From contig NZ_CABKRX010000045.1 in the NCBI RefSeq assembly GCF_902374955.1, positions 27,441-91,440 of the forward strand: a DNA stretch of 64,000 nucleotides, read 5' to 3'. The position numbers and the translations under genes were made by a program. The notes under the pieces were generated by a model. It searched no databases. It had not been told where the DNA came from and worked only from the letters and a program-made list of their open reading frames with translations. The DNA comes from Bacillus massilioanorexius. Lineage in GTDB: Bacteria; Bacillota; Bacilli; Bacillales; DSM-1321. Numbering within the stretch: position 1 is the first letter of the stretch; each line of letters starts with the position of its first letter. Of this stretch, positions 1 to 8,349 are shown piece after piece.

Positions 1-1
1 A

Positions 2-100
2 ACATCCTTACACACAGCTTCATTATTTGATTTAGGTGTATATTTTGTAGTTGTTGGCGTAACAATGACCATCATTCAAAGTATAGGGGAGAGTGAATAA
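2..100 (+). CDS. mrpB: Mrp antiporter subunit B, C-terminal end (partial)
   Basis: This is the last 32 codons of a gene that begins before the window, in frame from base 2 to a TAA at 98-100. The peptide ends in a hydrophobic stretch, FDLGVYFVVVGVTMTIIQ, followed by GESE. That matches my memory of the C-terminus of MrpB/MnhB, a membrane subunit of the multi-subunit Na+/H+ antiporter. The stop codon shares one base with the mrpC start (TAATG), the tight coupling expected inside the mrpA-G operon. Only the tail is visible, so nothing can be said about the rest of the protein. Confidence 0.85.
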   Translation, partial: TSLHTASLFDLGVYFVVVGVTMTIIQSIGESE

Positions 101-441
101 TGGAAATTTTAATGGCTATTGTAATAGGAGTCTTATTTACTTGTGCAACCTATTTGATGCTTTCAAAAAGTATTTTACGAATCATTATTGGTACAGGATT
201 ATTAAGTCATGGGGCACATTTATTAATCCTGACAATGGGTGGATTAAAACGTGGTGCAGTTCCTCTTCTTGGTGAACATGCAAAATCTTATGTAGATCCT
301 TTACCACAAGCGTTAATCTTAACAGCCATTGTTATTAGCTTTGGTGTTACGGCTTACTTTCTAGTATTGGCATATCGTACATATCAAGAACTAGGAACAG
401 ACAACATGGATTTACTGAGAGGAAACGATTCAAATGAATAG
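100..441 (+). CDS. mrpC: Mrp Na+/H+ antiporter subunit C
   Basis: The 113-aa membrane protein is of the NuoK-like MrpC/MnhC family, a small subunit of the hetero-oligomeric Na+/H+ antiporter used for alkali and sodium tolerance. Three hydrophobic segments are visible, at about residues 3-22, 28-48 and 70-92, and length is normal for the family. A GGGGAGAGTGA Shine-Dalgarno region lies just before the ATG, which overlaps the mrpB stop by one base. The 3' end overlaps mrpD by 8 bases. The overlaps indicate translational coupling in one operon. Confidence 0.93.
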   Translation: MEILMAIVIGVLFTCATYLMLSKSILRIIIGTGLLSHGAHLLILTMGGLKRGAVPLLGEHAKSYVDPLPQALILTAIVISFGVTAYFLVLAYRTYQELGTDNMDLLRGNDSNE

Positions 442-1924
442 TCACAATATCGTATTTGCACCTGTTTTATTGCCCCTTTTAACAGGTATATTCTTAATTT
501 TTTTCCGTAACATTACGTTTCAAAGAGTTCTCTCTATTATCTCTTTTATTTTTGGAATAGGGATTGCCTTTTATCTAATATCAGCTGTTCACGCGAGTGA
601 ATACGGACAACTAGCAGTAGATATGAGTAGCTGGAGTGCTCCATTTGGGATTACCATTACAGCGGATATGCTTTCGGCTATTCTAGTACTGACAACAAAT
701 ATAATTGGATTATGTGTAGTGATATACTCATTTCGTTCAATCGGAAAAGAACGCGAACAATTCTATTACTATACGGTATTCCAGCTTCTATTCGTTGGAG
801 TAAACGGTGCCTTCCTAACAGGTGATATCTTTAACTTATTCGTATTTTTTGAAGTCATGCTAATGGCTTCATACGTGTTACTTGTATTAGGTGGAACAAA
901 AATTCAATTACGTGAAACCATTAAATACATTTTAGTAAACGTGATATCATCAGCCATTTTTGTTATTACTGTTGCTTATTTATATTCCGTTGTAGGAACA
1001 TTAAATATGGCTGACCTTTCTAGAAGAATAACAGAAATTGATCAACCGGGGATCATCACCGTAATTGCCGTTCTTTTCTTAATTGTATTCGGTCTAAAGG
1101 GTGCTGTTTTTCCATTATTCTTCTGGTTACCAGGTTCTTATTATGCAGCCCCGGCTCCAGTTTTAGCTCTTTTTGGCGCATTACTTACGAAAGTTGGCGT
1201 GTATTCCATCTTCCGTACGTACACGTTAATTTTCAATCATGATCCAAGTTTCACACATACATTATTAGGTGTCGTTGGATTACTATCCATCATCGTTGGA
1301 GTAATAGGAGCCATTGCCTATTGGGATATTAAAAAAATCATTATCTACAACATCATTATCGCAGTAGGTGTCATTGTTTTTGGTATTTCACTAAATAACG
1401 AAGCAGGCACTTCAGGGGCACTTTTATATTTGGTTCACGATATGATTATTAAGGCTGCATTATTCCTGCTTATCGGATTAATGATTAAAATCACTGGGAC
1501 AAGTGACCTTAGAAAAATGAGCGGGTTAATTAAAAGCTACCCTCTTTTAGGCTGGGCATTTTTCATTGCAGCCATTTCATTAGCCGGTATTCCGCCACTT
1601 AGTGGTTTTGCCGGTAAATTAATGATTTTACAAGGTTCTGTAGAAGCTAAAGCTTATTTCGGCACATTTATTGTTTTAGCATCTAGTTTATTCGTTCTAT
1701 ACTCCGTCATGAAAGTATTCATTAATGGATTTTGGGGAGCACCCGTTAAAGTGGATGAACTGCCAAGTAAAACTCATATCACTTTACTTCTTCCAGCTAT
1801 CGTCTTGGTAGCTATTTCATTAGCTTTTGGTTTAGGTCTTGAGAAAGTATTGCCTTATATCTCTCAGGCTACTGAAACACTATTGAATCCAGATCTTTAC
1901 ATTGATGCGATTATAAAGGAGTGA
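434..1924 (+). CDS. mrpD: Mrp Na+/H+ antiporter subunit D
   Basis: The 496-aa polytopic membrane protein belongs to the proton-translocating family shared with complex I subunits NuoL/M/N. It is one of the two large ion-translocating subunits of Mrp. The conserved glutamate in a membrane helix (FNLFVFFEVML, about E140) and the lysine of GLKGAVFPLFFWLP (about K222) match residues known to be essential in this family. About 14 hydrophobic segments can be traced. The start overlaps mrpC by 8 bases, and the AAGGAGTGA at its end serves as ribosome binding site for mrpE. I see no defect. Confidence 0.95.
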   Translation: MNSHNIVFAPVLLPLLTGIFLIFFRNITFQRVLSIISFIFGIGIAFYLISAVHASEYGQLAVDMSSWSAPFGITITADMLSAILVLTTNIIGLCVVIYSFRSIGKEREQFYYYTVFQLLFVGVNGAFLTGDIFNLFVFFEVMLMASYVLLVLGGTKIQLRETIKYILVNVISSAIFVITVAYLYSVVGTLNMADLSRRITEIDQPGIITVIAVLFLIVFGLKGAVFPLFFWLPGSYYAAPAPVLALFGALLTKVGVYSIFRTYTLIFNHDPSFTHTLLGVVGLLSIIVGVIGAIAYWDIKKIIIYNIIIAVGVIVFGISLNNEAGTSGALLYLVHDMIIKAALFLLIGLMIKITGTSDLRKMSGLIKSYPLLGWAFFIAAISLAGIPPLSGFAGKLMILQGSVEAKAYFGTFIVLASSLFVLYSVMKVFINGFWGAPVKVDELPSKTHITLLLPAIVLVAISLAFGLGLEKVLPYISQATETLLNPDLYIDAIIKE

Positions 1925-1930
1925 TGTAAA

Positions 1931-2407
1931 ATGGCATTTCAAATATTAATAAACTTGGTCCTAGCCTTTGTATGGATGTTCTTAGCTCACTCTTATAGTC
2001 CTTCTTCTTTTACTGTAGGATACTTACTTGGTTTGCTCATCCTTTTAGGATTTAGAAGATTTCTTAAATCTAAATTTTATTTAATAAGAGTATGGGCGGT
2101 CATCAAGCTAATATTTATTTTTATTAAAGAATTATTGCTTGCAAATATATCTGTATTAAAGGTTATTATTAAGCCTAAGTTAGATATGAAACCTGGTATA
2201 TTCGCTTTAGAAACGGAGCTTAAAAGAGATTGGGAAATAACTTTGTTAGCTAATCTAATTACATTAACTCCGGGTACATTAGTTATTGATGTATCAGAAG
2301 ATAATAAAATTCTCTATATTCATGCAATGAATATAGATGATGTTCCTTCTGAAATTGATGCTATCAAAAATTCATTTGAAAAAGCGATCTTGGAGGTGAG
2401 CCGTTAA
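1931..2407 (+). CDS. mrpE: Mrp Na+/H+ antiporter subunit E
   Basis: The 158-aa protein has an N-terminal membrane part (two or three hydrophobic segments in residues 1-75) and a cytoplasmic C-terminal part containing the LTPGTLVIDVSEDN segment typical of MrpE/MnhE. It is an accessory subunit of the Mrp complex, and its loss impairs Na+/H+ activity in studied bacilli. The start follows mrpD by 6 bases. The gene ends immediately before the mrpF ATG, and its last codons (GGAGGTGAG) form the mrpF ribosome binding site. Confidence 0.93.
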   Translation: MAFQILINLVLAFVWMFLAHSYSPSSFTVGYLLGLLILLGFRRFLKSKFYLIRVWAVIKLIFIFIKELLLANISVLKVIIKPKLDMKPGIFALETELKRDWEITLLANLITLTPGTLVIDVSEDNKILYIHAMNIDDVPSEIDAIKNSFEKAILEVSR

Positions 2408-2692
2408 ATGTTTAATGCTTTTATTACATTTGCTCTCATATGCCTCTCACTCTCAATGCTTGGTTTGATTTATAGAGTAATAAAAGGGCCATCCATTCCA
2501 GATAGAGTTATTGCACTAGATGCTATCGGAATTAATCTAATTGGGATTATTGCATTGATTTCCATTTTATTAGATACCTATGCCTTTCTTGAAGTCATCC
2601 TTCTATTGGGGATACTTGCATTTATTGGAACAGTAGCTATGGCTAAGTATTTAGAGAAGGGAGAGATTATTGAGGATGATCGAAATAAGTAA
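2408..2692 (+). CDS. mrpF: Mrp Na+/H+ antiporter subunit F
   Basis: The 94-aa protein has three predicted membrane helices, at about residues 3-22, 36-56 and 60-80. It carries the family signature RVIKGPSIPDRVIALDAIG, in which the aspartate is strongly conserved. In B. subtilis, MrpF has been linked to cholate and Na+ efflux, and here it is an integral part of the operon. It starts on the base after the mrpE stop and overlaps the start of mrpG. Confidence 0.93.
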   Translation: MFNAFITFALICLSLSMLGLIYRVIKGPSIPDRVIALDAIGINLIGIIALISILLDTYAFLEVILLLGILAFIGTVAMAKYLEKGEIIEDDRNK

Positions 2693-3014
2693 AATCTTCG
2701 CAACAGCCCTAATCGTTATTGGAGCGTTACTAAGCTTAATAGCCACCTTCGGAATTCTTCGACTGCCTGATGTATATACAAGAAATCACGCAGCTTCTAA
2801 GAGCGCTACTTTAGGGATTATGACAATAATGTTAGGAACGTTCATATATTTTTATATTGAACATGGCCACTTTAACTCTCGTGTGTTACTTGCCATTGTG
2901 TTTGTATTTTTTACGGCACCTGTATCTGGCCACTTAATCAGTAGAGCCGCATACAATTCCGGAGTTAAGCTTTGGGATAAAAGTGTAAGAGATGATTTAA
3001 AAAAGACAAAATAA
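2676..3014 (+). CDS. mrpG: Mrp Na+/H+ antiporter subunit G
   Basis: The 112-aa protein has three hydrophobic segments and the conserved block GILRLPDVYTRNHAASKSAT of MrpG/PhaG, the last subunit of the Mrp antiporter. I chose the ATG at 2676 (MIEISKIF), which lies inside the end of mrpF. A TTG six bases upstream is an in-frame alternative with slightly better spacing from GGGAGAG. The operon ends here, followed by a strong hairpin at 3021-3079. Confidence 0.92.
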   Translation: MIEISKIFATALIVIGALLSLIATFGILRLPDVYTRNHAASKSATLGIMTIMLGTFIYFYIEHGHFNSRVLLAIVFVFFTAPVSGHLISRAAYNSGVKLWDKSVRDDLKKTK

Positions 3015-3020
3015 TAAATA

Positions 3021-3079
3021 AGAAAAAGAGGGAGAGTGTCCAGAAAATAAAATGTGATGGATACCCTCCCTCTTTTTCT
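3021..3079 (+). terminator. Terminator of the mrp operon
   Basis: The perfect 14-bp arms AGAAAAAGAGGGAG (3021-3034) and CTCCCTCTTTTTCT (3066-3079) are extended inward by GTGTCC/GGATAC pairing with one G-U pair and one mismatch. The long GC-containing stem with a T-rich 3' arm, 6 bases after the mrpG stop, is typical of an intrinsic terminator. Confidence 0.8.
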
Positions 3080-3213
3080 ACTATATTAAGCACATCAACC
3101 AAAGAGTAAAATAAAGTAATGCATATGGCAGAAGCCAGCAATATGACTTTTTTTAGAATTCCAGAACATACTCATACAAATATGTCCATAAAAATGTAGC
3201 TTATTTCAAGCGT

Positions 3214-3254
3214 AGGAGCCTCTAAAAGATGACTTTGATCACTTTGAGGCTCTT
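3214..3254. repeat. Hairpin of the GAGCCTC family, degenerate copy
   Basis: GAGCCTC (3216-3222) and GAGGCTC (3246-3252) flank a decayed AAAAGTGAT-like interior. The same core occurs at 8090, 17305 and 36360. The rest of the 3080-3488 gap is AT-rich and I see no gene in it. Confidence 0.55.
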
Positions 3255-3488
3255 AAAGTTTCTGATTCATAAGCCTCACTATGACGAAACACTATCATTC
3301 CATTCCACTATGCTTAATTTACGTTGTAGAAATAGGAAGGCATTCTTTCAGTTTCTATTTTTTGTATGAAATGTTAACTATTTATATAATTTAGTTAAAT
3401 AAGTTCGTAAAAAGTTAACTTTCCCATACAGTACAACCCGCTATATTTAAATTAGGGAGATATTCACATCATAGTAGGAGGGGATGAA

Positions 3489-4500
3489 ATGAAAGATCAA
3501 ATTGACATCATAGGAGCTGGCATTGGTGGTCTTTGTGCGGCAATAGCCGTGCAAAAATTGGGGTATAATGTCAAACTATTCGAAAAGCAACCTCAAAGCT
3601 TTGAAATTGGTTCAGGTATAATACTTGGTGCAAATGCAATGGTCTCACTAGATTATTTAGGGATAGGAAATCAGATTCGAGAGATTGCCTATGAAGAAAA
3701 TGTATGTACAATTCTTTCAAATAAAGGAAAAGAACTCACAAAATTAGACTATAGAGGCACTTCAACAGCAAACTACACATTTGTTTTACGATCTGATTTA
3801 ATAAAGATTCTATCAGAGACATTACAGCCTAATAGCATTATTTTCAATAAACAACTCACAAGCTTTAAACAAAATGATGAAGGCATCTTAATCTATTTTG
3901 AAGATGGGACTTCTTTTCATGCCCATTATATGATAGCAAGTGATGGAATTTTCTCAACTGTTAGGCAACAATTACTTCCTGACAAAAAAGTTCGATTTGC
4001 AGGATATACCTGCTGGAGAGGTGTTGTTGAAAGCTGTCCACAATACATTGAAAGAAAATATACTGAGACGTGGGGTCCAAAAGGGCGTATAGGTATTATT
4101 CCATTAACCAACAATCGAATCTATTGGTATGCCTTTAAGAACTGCCAAGCAAACGATAAAGAATTAAAGCAATGGAAAATGGCCGATATTCTTTTTAATT
4201 TTTCAGATTACCATCCACCTATTCAACAAATTATTGATCGTACTAAGGAAGACCGAATTTTTCAAAAAGATATTTATGATTTAGACCCAATTTTTCAATT
4301 CACATGCGATCGTATTCTTTTATTGGGAGACGCAGCACACGCTACAACCCCTAATATGGGACAAGGAGCCCTGTCAGACAATTGAGGATTCATTATTTCT
4401 TGCGTTGTGCTAAAAAAATGCCTCAACTGTCAAACAAGCATTTATTTACTATGAAAAACAAAGATTAAATCGCACAAGAACTAAAAGAATGTTACGTAAG
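3489..4500 (+). pseudogene. FAD-dependent monooxygenase pseudogene (HpxO/PHBH-like)
   Basis: A good ribosome binding site (AGGAGGGG) precedes the ATG at 3489. The first 298 codons encode a flavoprotein monooxygenase: FAD-binding IIGAGIGGLCAA near residue 7, the DG motif ASDGIFSTVR near 150, and the GD motif LLGDAAHATTPNMGQGA near 280. One extra C in the CCC run at 4369-4371 shifts the frame and gives a stop at 4383-4385. Reading on in the restored frame gives CQTIEDSLFLALC, a stop (TAA 4411-4413 where a Leu codon is expected), then family-like sequence ending RTKRMLRK at about 4500. There the dispersed repeat at 4501 replaces the C-terminus. The gene is almost certainly inactive, and its original substrate (aromatic or urate-like) cannot be told. 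Confidence 0.85.
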
Positions 4501-4648
4501 GCTGTTTTCTCATACTTTTCGTCTATGAACAAGTAGTGAATATAAGCTGAGTTGAAAGCTGCTCTTGTAAGAGTTTCACGCCTTACGCTCCAATCAATCT
4601 TTTTATGTAATTTTATTCACTGATTTACAATCTTTTAGAAAATAGTCT
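4501..4648 (+). repeat. Dispersed TIR element, copy A
   Basis: The element begins GCTGTTTTCT and ends AGAAAATAGTC, which are near-complementary ends. Its interior shares CTATGAACAAGTAGTGAAT, TTACGCTCCAATCAATC and CAATCTTTTAGAAAA with the copies at 22114 and 42393. It abuts and truncates the monooxygenase pseudogene. No ORF is visible inside. Confidence 0.8.
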
Positions 4649-4680
4649 AAAAAAAGACCCTCTCCGAAGAGACGGGTCTA
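4649..4680 (-). terminator. Terminator of yuxO
   Basis: On the minus strand, AGACCC-TCTC pairs across a 4-base loop and is followed by T7 (plus-strand A-run 4649-4655). The stem overlaps the yuxO stop codon. Confidence 0.8.
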
Positions 4681-5058
4681 TTTTTCAATAACAGCCATTG
4701 TACATCTAGAAGTACAAATTAATTTTTCTTGCTCATCTACAATTTTTATATCCCAAACCATTGTTTTTCTTCCTCTATGTAATATGGTTGCTATAGCTGT
4801 TACTATTCCATCTTTCTTTCCACGAATATGATTCGCATTAATTTCCAAGCCAACAGTAGCTTCTTTTTCAGAATCAATAAGAGAAAAAGCTCCAATACTT
4901 GCGACAGTTTCAGCTAGTGCAGCCGATGCTCCACCATGCAATAGGCCCATTGGCTGTCGAGTTCTTTCATCAACAGGCATCGTCGCAATTACTTTCCCTT
5001 CTTCAAGAGAGGTAATCTCAATTCCCAATGTGTTAATTAATGTGTTTTCAATATTCAT
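4678..5058 (-). CDS. yuxO: PaaI-family hotdog thioesterase (YuxO/MenI-like)
   Basis: The 126-aa single-domain hotdog-fold acyl-CoA thioesterase has the family core QPMGLLHGGASAALAETVASIGA near residues 35-57, where the HGG and the following acidic residue (E49) form the active-site region. The C-terminal SRCTMAV is also typical. The sequence resembles what I recall of B. subtilis YuxO, a proposed 1,4-dihydroxy-2-naphthoyl-CoA hydrolase of menaquinone synthesis that also lies beside mrp. The specific substrate is inference. An AGGAGCC ribosome binding site precedes the ATG, and the terminator overlaps the stop codon. Confidence 0.88.
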   Translation of the reverse strand: MNIENTLINTLGIEITSLEEGKVIATMPVDERTRQPMGLLHGGASAALAETVASIGAFSLIDSEKEATVGLEINANHIRGKKDGIVTAIATILHRGRKTMVWDIKIVDEQEKLICTSRCTMAVIEK

Positions 5059-5174
5059 CTTATATCGGCTCCTTTATTTGGTTTCTTATATTCTTAAAAT
5101 GGATAATTAAGACATTTTGCCATCATACGCATATCATAGCTATATCAACTTACTTATTACAGGAGGGTTGCCTT

Positions 5175-5600
5175 ATGCAAAATTTATATTATTATCCATA
5201 TCCTGTTTATTATCCTGCATTTATTTCTGTTGACTCCTTTCCTCATTCCCTTACTACATCCGCAGCAACGTTCTCATCATATCCTTATGCCCGAATTTTG
5301 CCACAAATAAATCCAAATACATTTATGAATTCTGCCAGACAATCAAAAGATTTGCTTAGAGATGCTCAAACTGTATCAGAAGGTGTGTATAAATCTCATA
5401 GTTTTTCTAAGCAACTAATGGAGGCTGCACAACAATCAAATACAGAGCTAGTAAAAAATTTAATTGCAAGCTTAGCTATTCAAAACCATTCTGAAATAGC
5501 TTATAATCCAGATGGAATACGTATTACTATAACACCCAAAAATCAAACAAATAATTGTTGTACTGTTATTCTATCATTAAAATGGCAAGATTTTATATAA
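5175..5600 (+). CDS. Conserved hypothetical Bacillus protein, Tyr/Pro-rich N-terminus
   Basis: The 141-aa protein has no function I recognise. The start at 5175 is fixed by AGGAGGG at 5161-5167; a longer reading frame upstream lacks such a site. The N-terminus is rich in Tyr and Pro (YYYPYPVYYPAF), as in many small spore-coat-associated proteins. A middle helical part (residues 50-95) has repeated Ser/Gln/Ala, and the C-terminus has a CC pair (NNCCTVILSLKW). I recall similar unnamed proteins in other Bacillus genomes. A spore role is only a guess from composition. The gene stands alone between yuxO and a terminator shared with pepA. Confidence 0.75.
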   Translation: MQNLYYYPYPVYYPAFISVDSFPHSLTTSAATFSSYPYARILPQINPNTFMNSARQSKDLLRDAQTVSEGVYKSHSFSKQLMEAAQQSNTELVKNLIASLAIQNHSEIAYNPDGIRITITPKNQTNNCCTVILSLKWQDFI

Positions 5601-5640
5601 TTTTACTTTATTTAACAACAATAAAATCTTATATAAGAAA

Positions 5641-5680
5641 AAAGGCCTAAAGGTATGATTTTGTAACCTTTAGCCTTTTT
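5641..5680. terminator. Bidirectional terminator between the 5175-5600 gene and pepA
   Basis: AAAGGCCTAAAGGT (5641-5654) pairs with ACCTTTAGCC plus T5 (5666-5680). The stem has A-tracts on one side and T-tracts on the other, so it can serve both convergent genes. Confidence 0.75.
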
Positions 5681-5705
5681 GCTAAGCCACTAGTGCGACT
5701 ATATA

Positions 5706-7208
5706 TTAATGAATCGACTTAAAATCTCTAACAAATTGTGCTAGCGTTTTGGACATAACTCCAGTAGCTCCTGGCTCTTGTAAAGCACTAGATTTTTTGG
5801 TTGTTGCTGTTCCTGCTATATCTAAATGAATCCAAGGTGTTTCTTCTGCAAATTCTCCTACAAAAGCTGCACCCATGATTGCATGCCCTTCTCGCCCTGG
5901 CGAATTATTCAAATCTGCAATTCTACTGTTTTTAACTCTTGCTCTATCCTTAGCGGTAATAGGAAGCTGCCACATCGGTTCTCCTGTTTGTTCAGAAGCA
6001 GCTTTCATTTGTTGAAGTAGCTCATCATTATTTGTAAATACACCTGTCATTTCATTTCCTAATGCTACAACTACTCCGCCAGTTAATGTAGCAATATCCA
6101 CTACATATTCAGCTCCATGCTGTTTCGCATACGTTACACCGTCTGCTAACGCTAATCTACCTTCAGCATCCGTGTTCAATACTTCTATTGTTTTTCCACT
6201 TAATGAAGTAATAACATCATCAGGCTTGAATGCTGTAGCACTAACTACATTATCAGTGGAAGCAATGACAGCTACAACATTTTGTTTCGGCTTTAGTTCA
6301 CCTATTATCTCCATAGCCCCTAATACAGCAGCTGCTCCCCCCATATCCGTTTTCATACCGATCATACTTTCTCTTGGTTTCAAAGAATATCCTCCTGTAT
6401 CATAAGTGATACCTTTTCCAACTAATCCGATAACATCCTTCCATTCTTCTTTTCCTTGATACTTTAAGACGATCATTGCTGGTGGTTCTACTGAACCTTG
6501 GTTAACAGCAAGTAAGGCCCCCATTCCCAATTCTTCCATTTCTTTTTTATTCAGGATTTCTATCTCAAATCCATATTTTTCAGCTGTTTGCTGAGAATAA
6601 TTTGCCAATACGGTCGAAGTTAAAATATTTGGAGGTAAATTAACAAGTGTTCTAGCATAGTTTATTCCTTTACCATTAAAGAACCCAATTTGCATATATT
6701 TTCTAATCGTGTCATGATTGCTGGAAGAATAAATTGCAATATCCTCTATTTTTCCTTTAGACGGACTATTATTTGTTTTATAACCATCAAAAGAGTAAGC
6801 TGAAAGCATATACACCTCACCTATAAGTGTTGCTGCTTTTTCAATAGTTATTGGTCCCCCCATTAATGAATCCACATCTACTGCGACCGATGATAGCTTT
6901 AAATCTTGTACACACTTAAAAGCCTTTGCTAAGCCCTCTTTCCAATCTTCCTCCGTTACTTGTTGTTCTCTGCCTAATCCCACAAACAGAATTCGTTTCG
7001 TTTTAATTTTACCTAGTGTATGTATAACTGAAATAGCTTTTTTCTTTGTAGAAATATCACCACTTTTGATTAGTTCACTAATTTGATGATCCATTGCTTC
7101 ATTACAATAAGGTAAAATTCCACGTAAGTTATAACCCGGATGATGTATACCTAAAATTAAGCATTCGATTTCTGTGTCTTGTAACCAGCTTTTTTCTAAC
7201 GAAAACAT
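5706..7208 (-). CDS. pepA: Leucyl aminopeptidase (M17)
   Basis: The 500-aa cytosolic dinuclear-metal aminopeptidase removes N-terminal residues, preferring leucine. The signature NTDAEGRL is at residues 346-353. The metal and catalytic residues line up with E. coli PepA at a constant offset of five: K265, D270, K277, D288, D347, E349 and R351. The N-terminal 160 residues form the less conserved macro-like domain. GGAGGAAATAGT precedes the ATG. The gene is monocistronic, with a terminator at 5641-5680. B. subtilis has the same gene (yuiE) next to yuiD and yuiC. Confidence 0.95.
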   Translation of the reverse strand: MFSLEKSWLQDTEIECLILGIHHPGYNLRGILPYCNEAMDHQISELIKSGDISTKKKAISVIHTLGKIKTKRILFVGLGREQQVTEEDWKEGLAKAFKCVQDLKLSSVAVDVDSLMGGPITIEKAATLIGEVYMLSAYSFDGYKTNNSPSKGKIEDIAIYSSSNHDTIRKYMQIGFFNGKGINYARTLVNLPPNILTSTVLANYSQQTAEKYGFEIEILNKKEMEELGMGALLAVNQGSVEPPAMIVLKYQGKEEWKDVIGLVGKGITYDTGGYSLKPRESMIGMKTDMGGAAAVLGAMEIIGELKPKQNVVAVIASTDNVVSATAFKPDDVITSLSGKTIEVLNTDAEGRLALADGVTYAKQHGAEYVVDIATLTGGVVVALGNEMTGVFTNNDELLQQMKAASEQTGEPMWQLPITAKDRARVKNSRIADLNNSPGREGHAIMGAAFVGEFAEETPWIHLDIAGTATTKKSSALQEPGATGVMSKTLAQFVRDFKSIH

Positions 7209-7595
7209 ACTATTTCCTCCATTGTATAAAATAAATTTGATTTAGCACTTTTTTACACTGACCTCCACCTAGACTTCACTTTTCTTCTTGATTTCAAGTG
7301 AAATTCTGGTAGAAGTAAAATAAACAAAATTTTTCGACTGTAGTATTTACACGCCTCTATAGAATGAAAATATTACAGTTATCATTATATACTAAAGAAC
7401 TAGTTACTGTATTCCTGAAGTATATTAATTAAACTCAACTCTCATTTAAATTGTTTTAGCCTTAATTTGGACGAAATAAAAAATACAATTATTTTTATGT
7501 TAGATACAACATAAAGATGGGTAAATGAAATATCCTAACGATAGCATATGATTATCAAACTTAGAAATACAATTATAATAAAGAAGGTGAAGCCA
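7209..7595. other. Intergenic region between pepA and yuiD
   Basis: AT-rich spacer between divergent genes. It must hold both promoters, but I could not pick out a convincing -35/-10 pair. A weak inverted repeat TTCACTT/AAGTGAA lies near 7277-7304. Confidence 0.4.
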
Positions 7596-8075
7596 ATGAA
7601 CATTATTTGGAATTTCCCAATTGTAGCTTCTCTCATCGCAATCTTTTTCGCGCAATTTGTTAAAGTTCCAATTTATTATATCGCGACTAGACGTTTTGAT
7701 TGGTCTCTCTTAACTAGTACTGGTGGTATGCCTAGTTCCCATTCTGCTGCAGTAACGGCATTAGCAACTGCAATTGCTTTAGAAAATGGATTTGACTCTC
7801 CTATCTTTGCTGTAGCAACTATGTTTGCTATTATCACTATGTTTGACGCTACTGGTGTCCGCAGACAAGCAGGTGAACAAGCTGCCGTCTTAAATAAGCT
7901 TGTTCATGATTTTACAACTTTTGTTTATGAGGCAAAGCATTGGCAAGAGCAAGAAGAGCAGCAAAAACAAAAAAAATTGAAGGAGTTACTTGGGCATAAA
8001 CCGATTGAAGTATTTTTGGGAGCATTAACTGGGATTCTTCTTACCCTTTTACTTTATTACATCTTTTATCCATAA
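7596..8075 (+). CDS. yuiD: Divergent PAP2 family membrane protein YuiD
   Basis: The 159-aa integral membrane protein belongs to the divergent PAP2 (DUF212) family. Hydrophobic segments lie at about residues 5-24, 55-95 and 137-157. The family block STGGMPSSHSAAVTALATAI corresponds to the PSSH phosphatase-like motif, and DATGVRRQAGEQA follows it. The biochemical role is not established. The ATG at 7596 follows AAGGTGA at 7585; a 16-residue upstream extension of the frame has no ribosome binding site. A perfect 19-bp hairpin follows the gene. Confidence 0.9.
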   Translation: MNIIWNFPIVASLIAIFFAQFVKVPIYYIATRRFDWSLLTSTGGMPSSHSAAVTALATAIALENGFDSPIFAVATMFAIITMFDATGVRRQAGEQAAVLNKLVHDFTTFVYEAKHWQEQEEQQKQKKLKELLGHKPIEVFLGALTGILLTLLLYYIFYP

Positions 8076-8089
8076 TTCGTAAAAAAATA

Positions 8090-8132
8090 GGAGCCTCTGA
8101 AAAGTGATAATAAATCACTTTTCAGAGGCTCC
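8090..8132 (+). terminator. Hairpin after yuiD, best copy of the GAGCCTC family
   Basis: GGAGCCTCTGAAAAGTGAT (8090-8108) pairs perfectly over 19 bp with its complement at 8114-8132 across a 5-base loop (AATAA). A poor T-run follows (TTAGCTTT). The same sequence family recurs at 3214, 17305 and 36360. Confidence 0.75.
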
Positions 8133-8349
8133 TTAGCTTTATGTTATCTACGTTTTTTATGAATCCGTTTATATACATGTATTCTTACTTTCTAAATAAA
8201 GCTCGTATTACACGCTTTAGATTTTGCATTATTTTATTTTCAGCTTTAAGAAATCTCATAAAAGATAAAAGATTGTCCATCAATGTTTTGGACAACCTCC
8301 TAATAAAGAATTCCTTAAACATTACCTATGTTAATTTCGTGATTATAGC

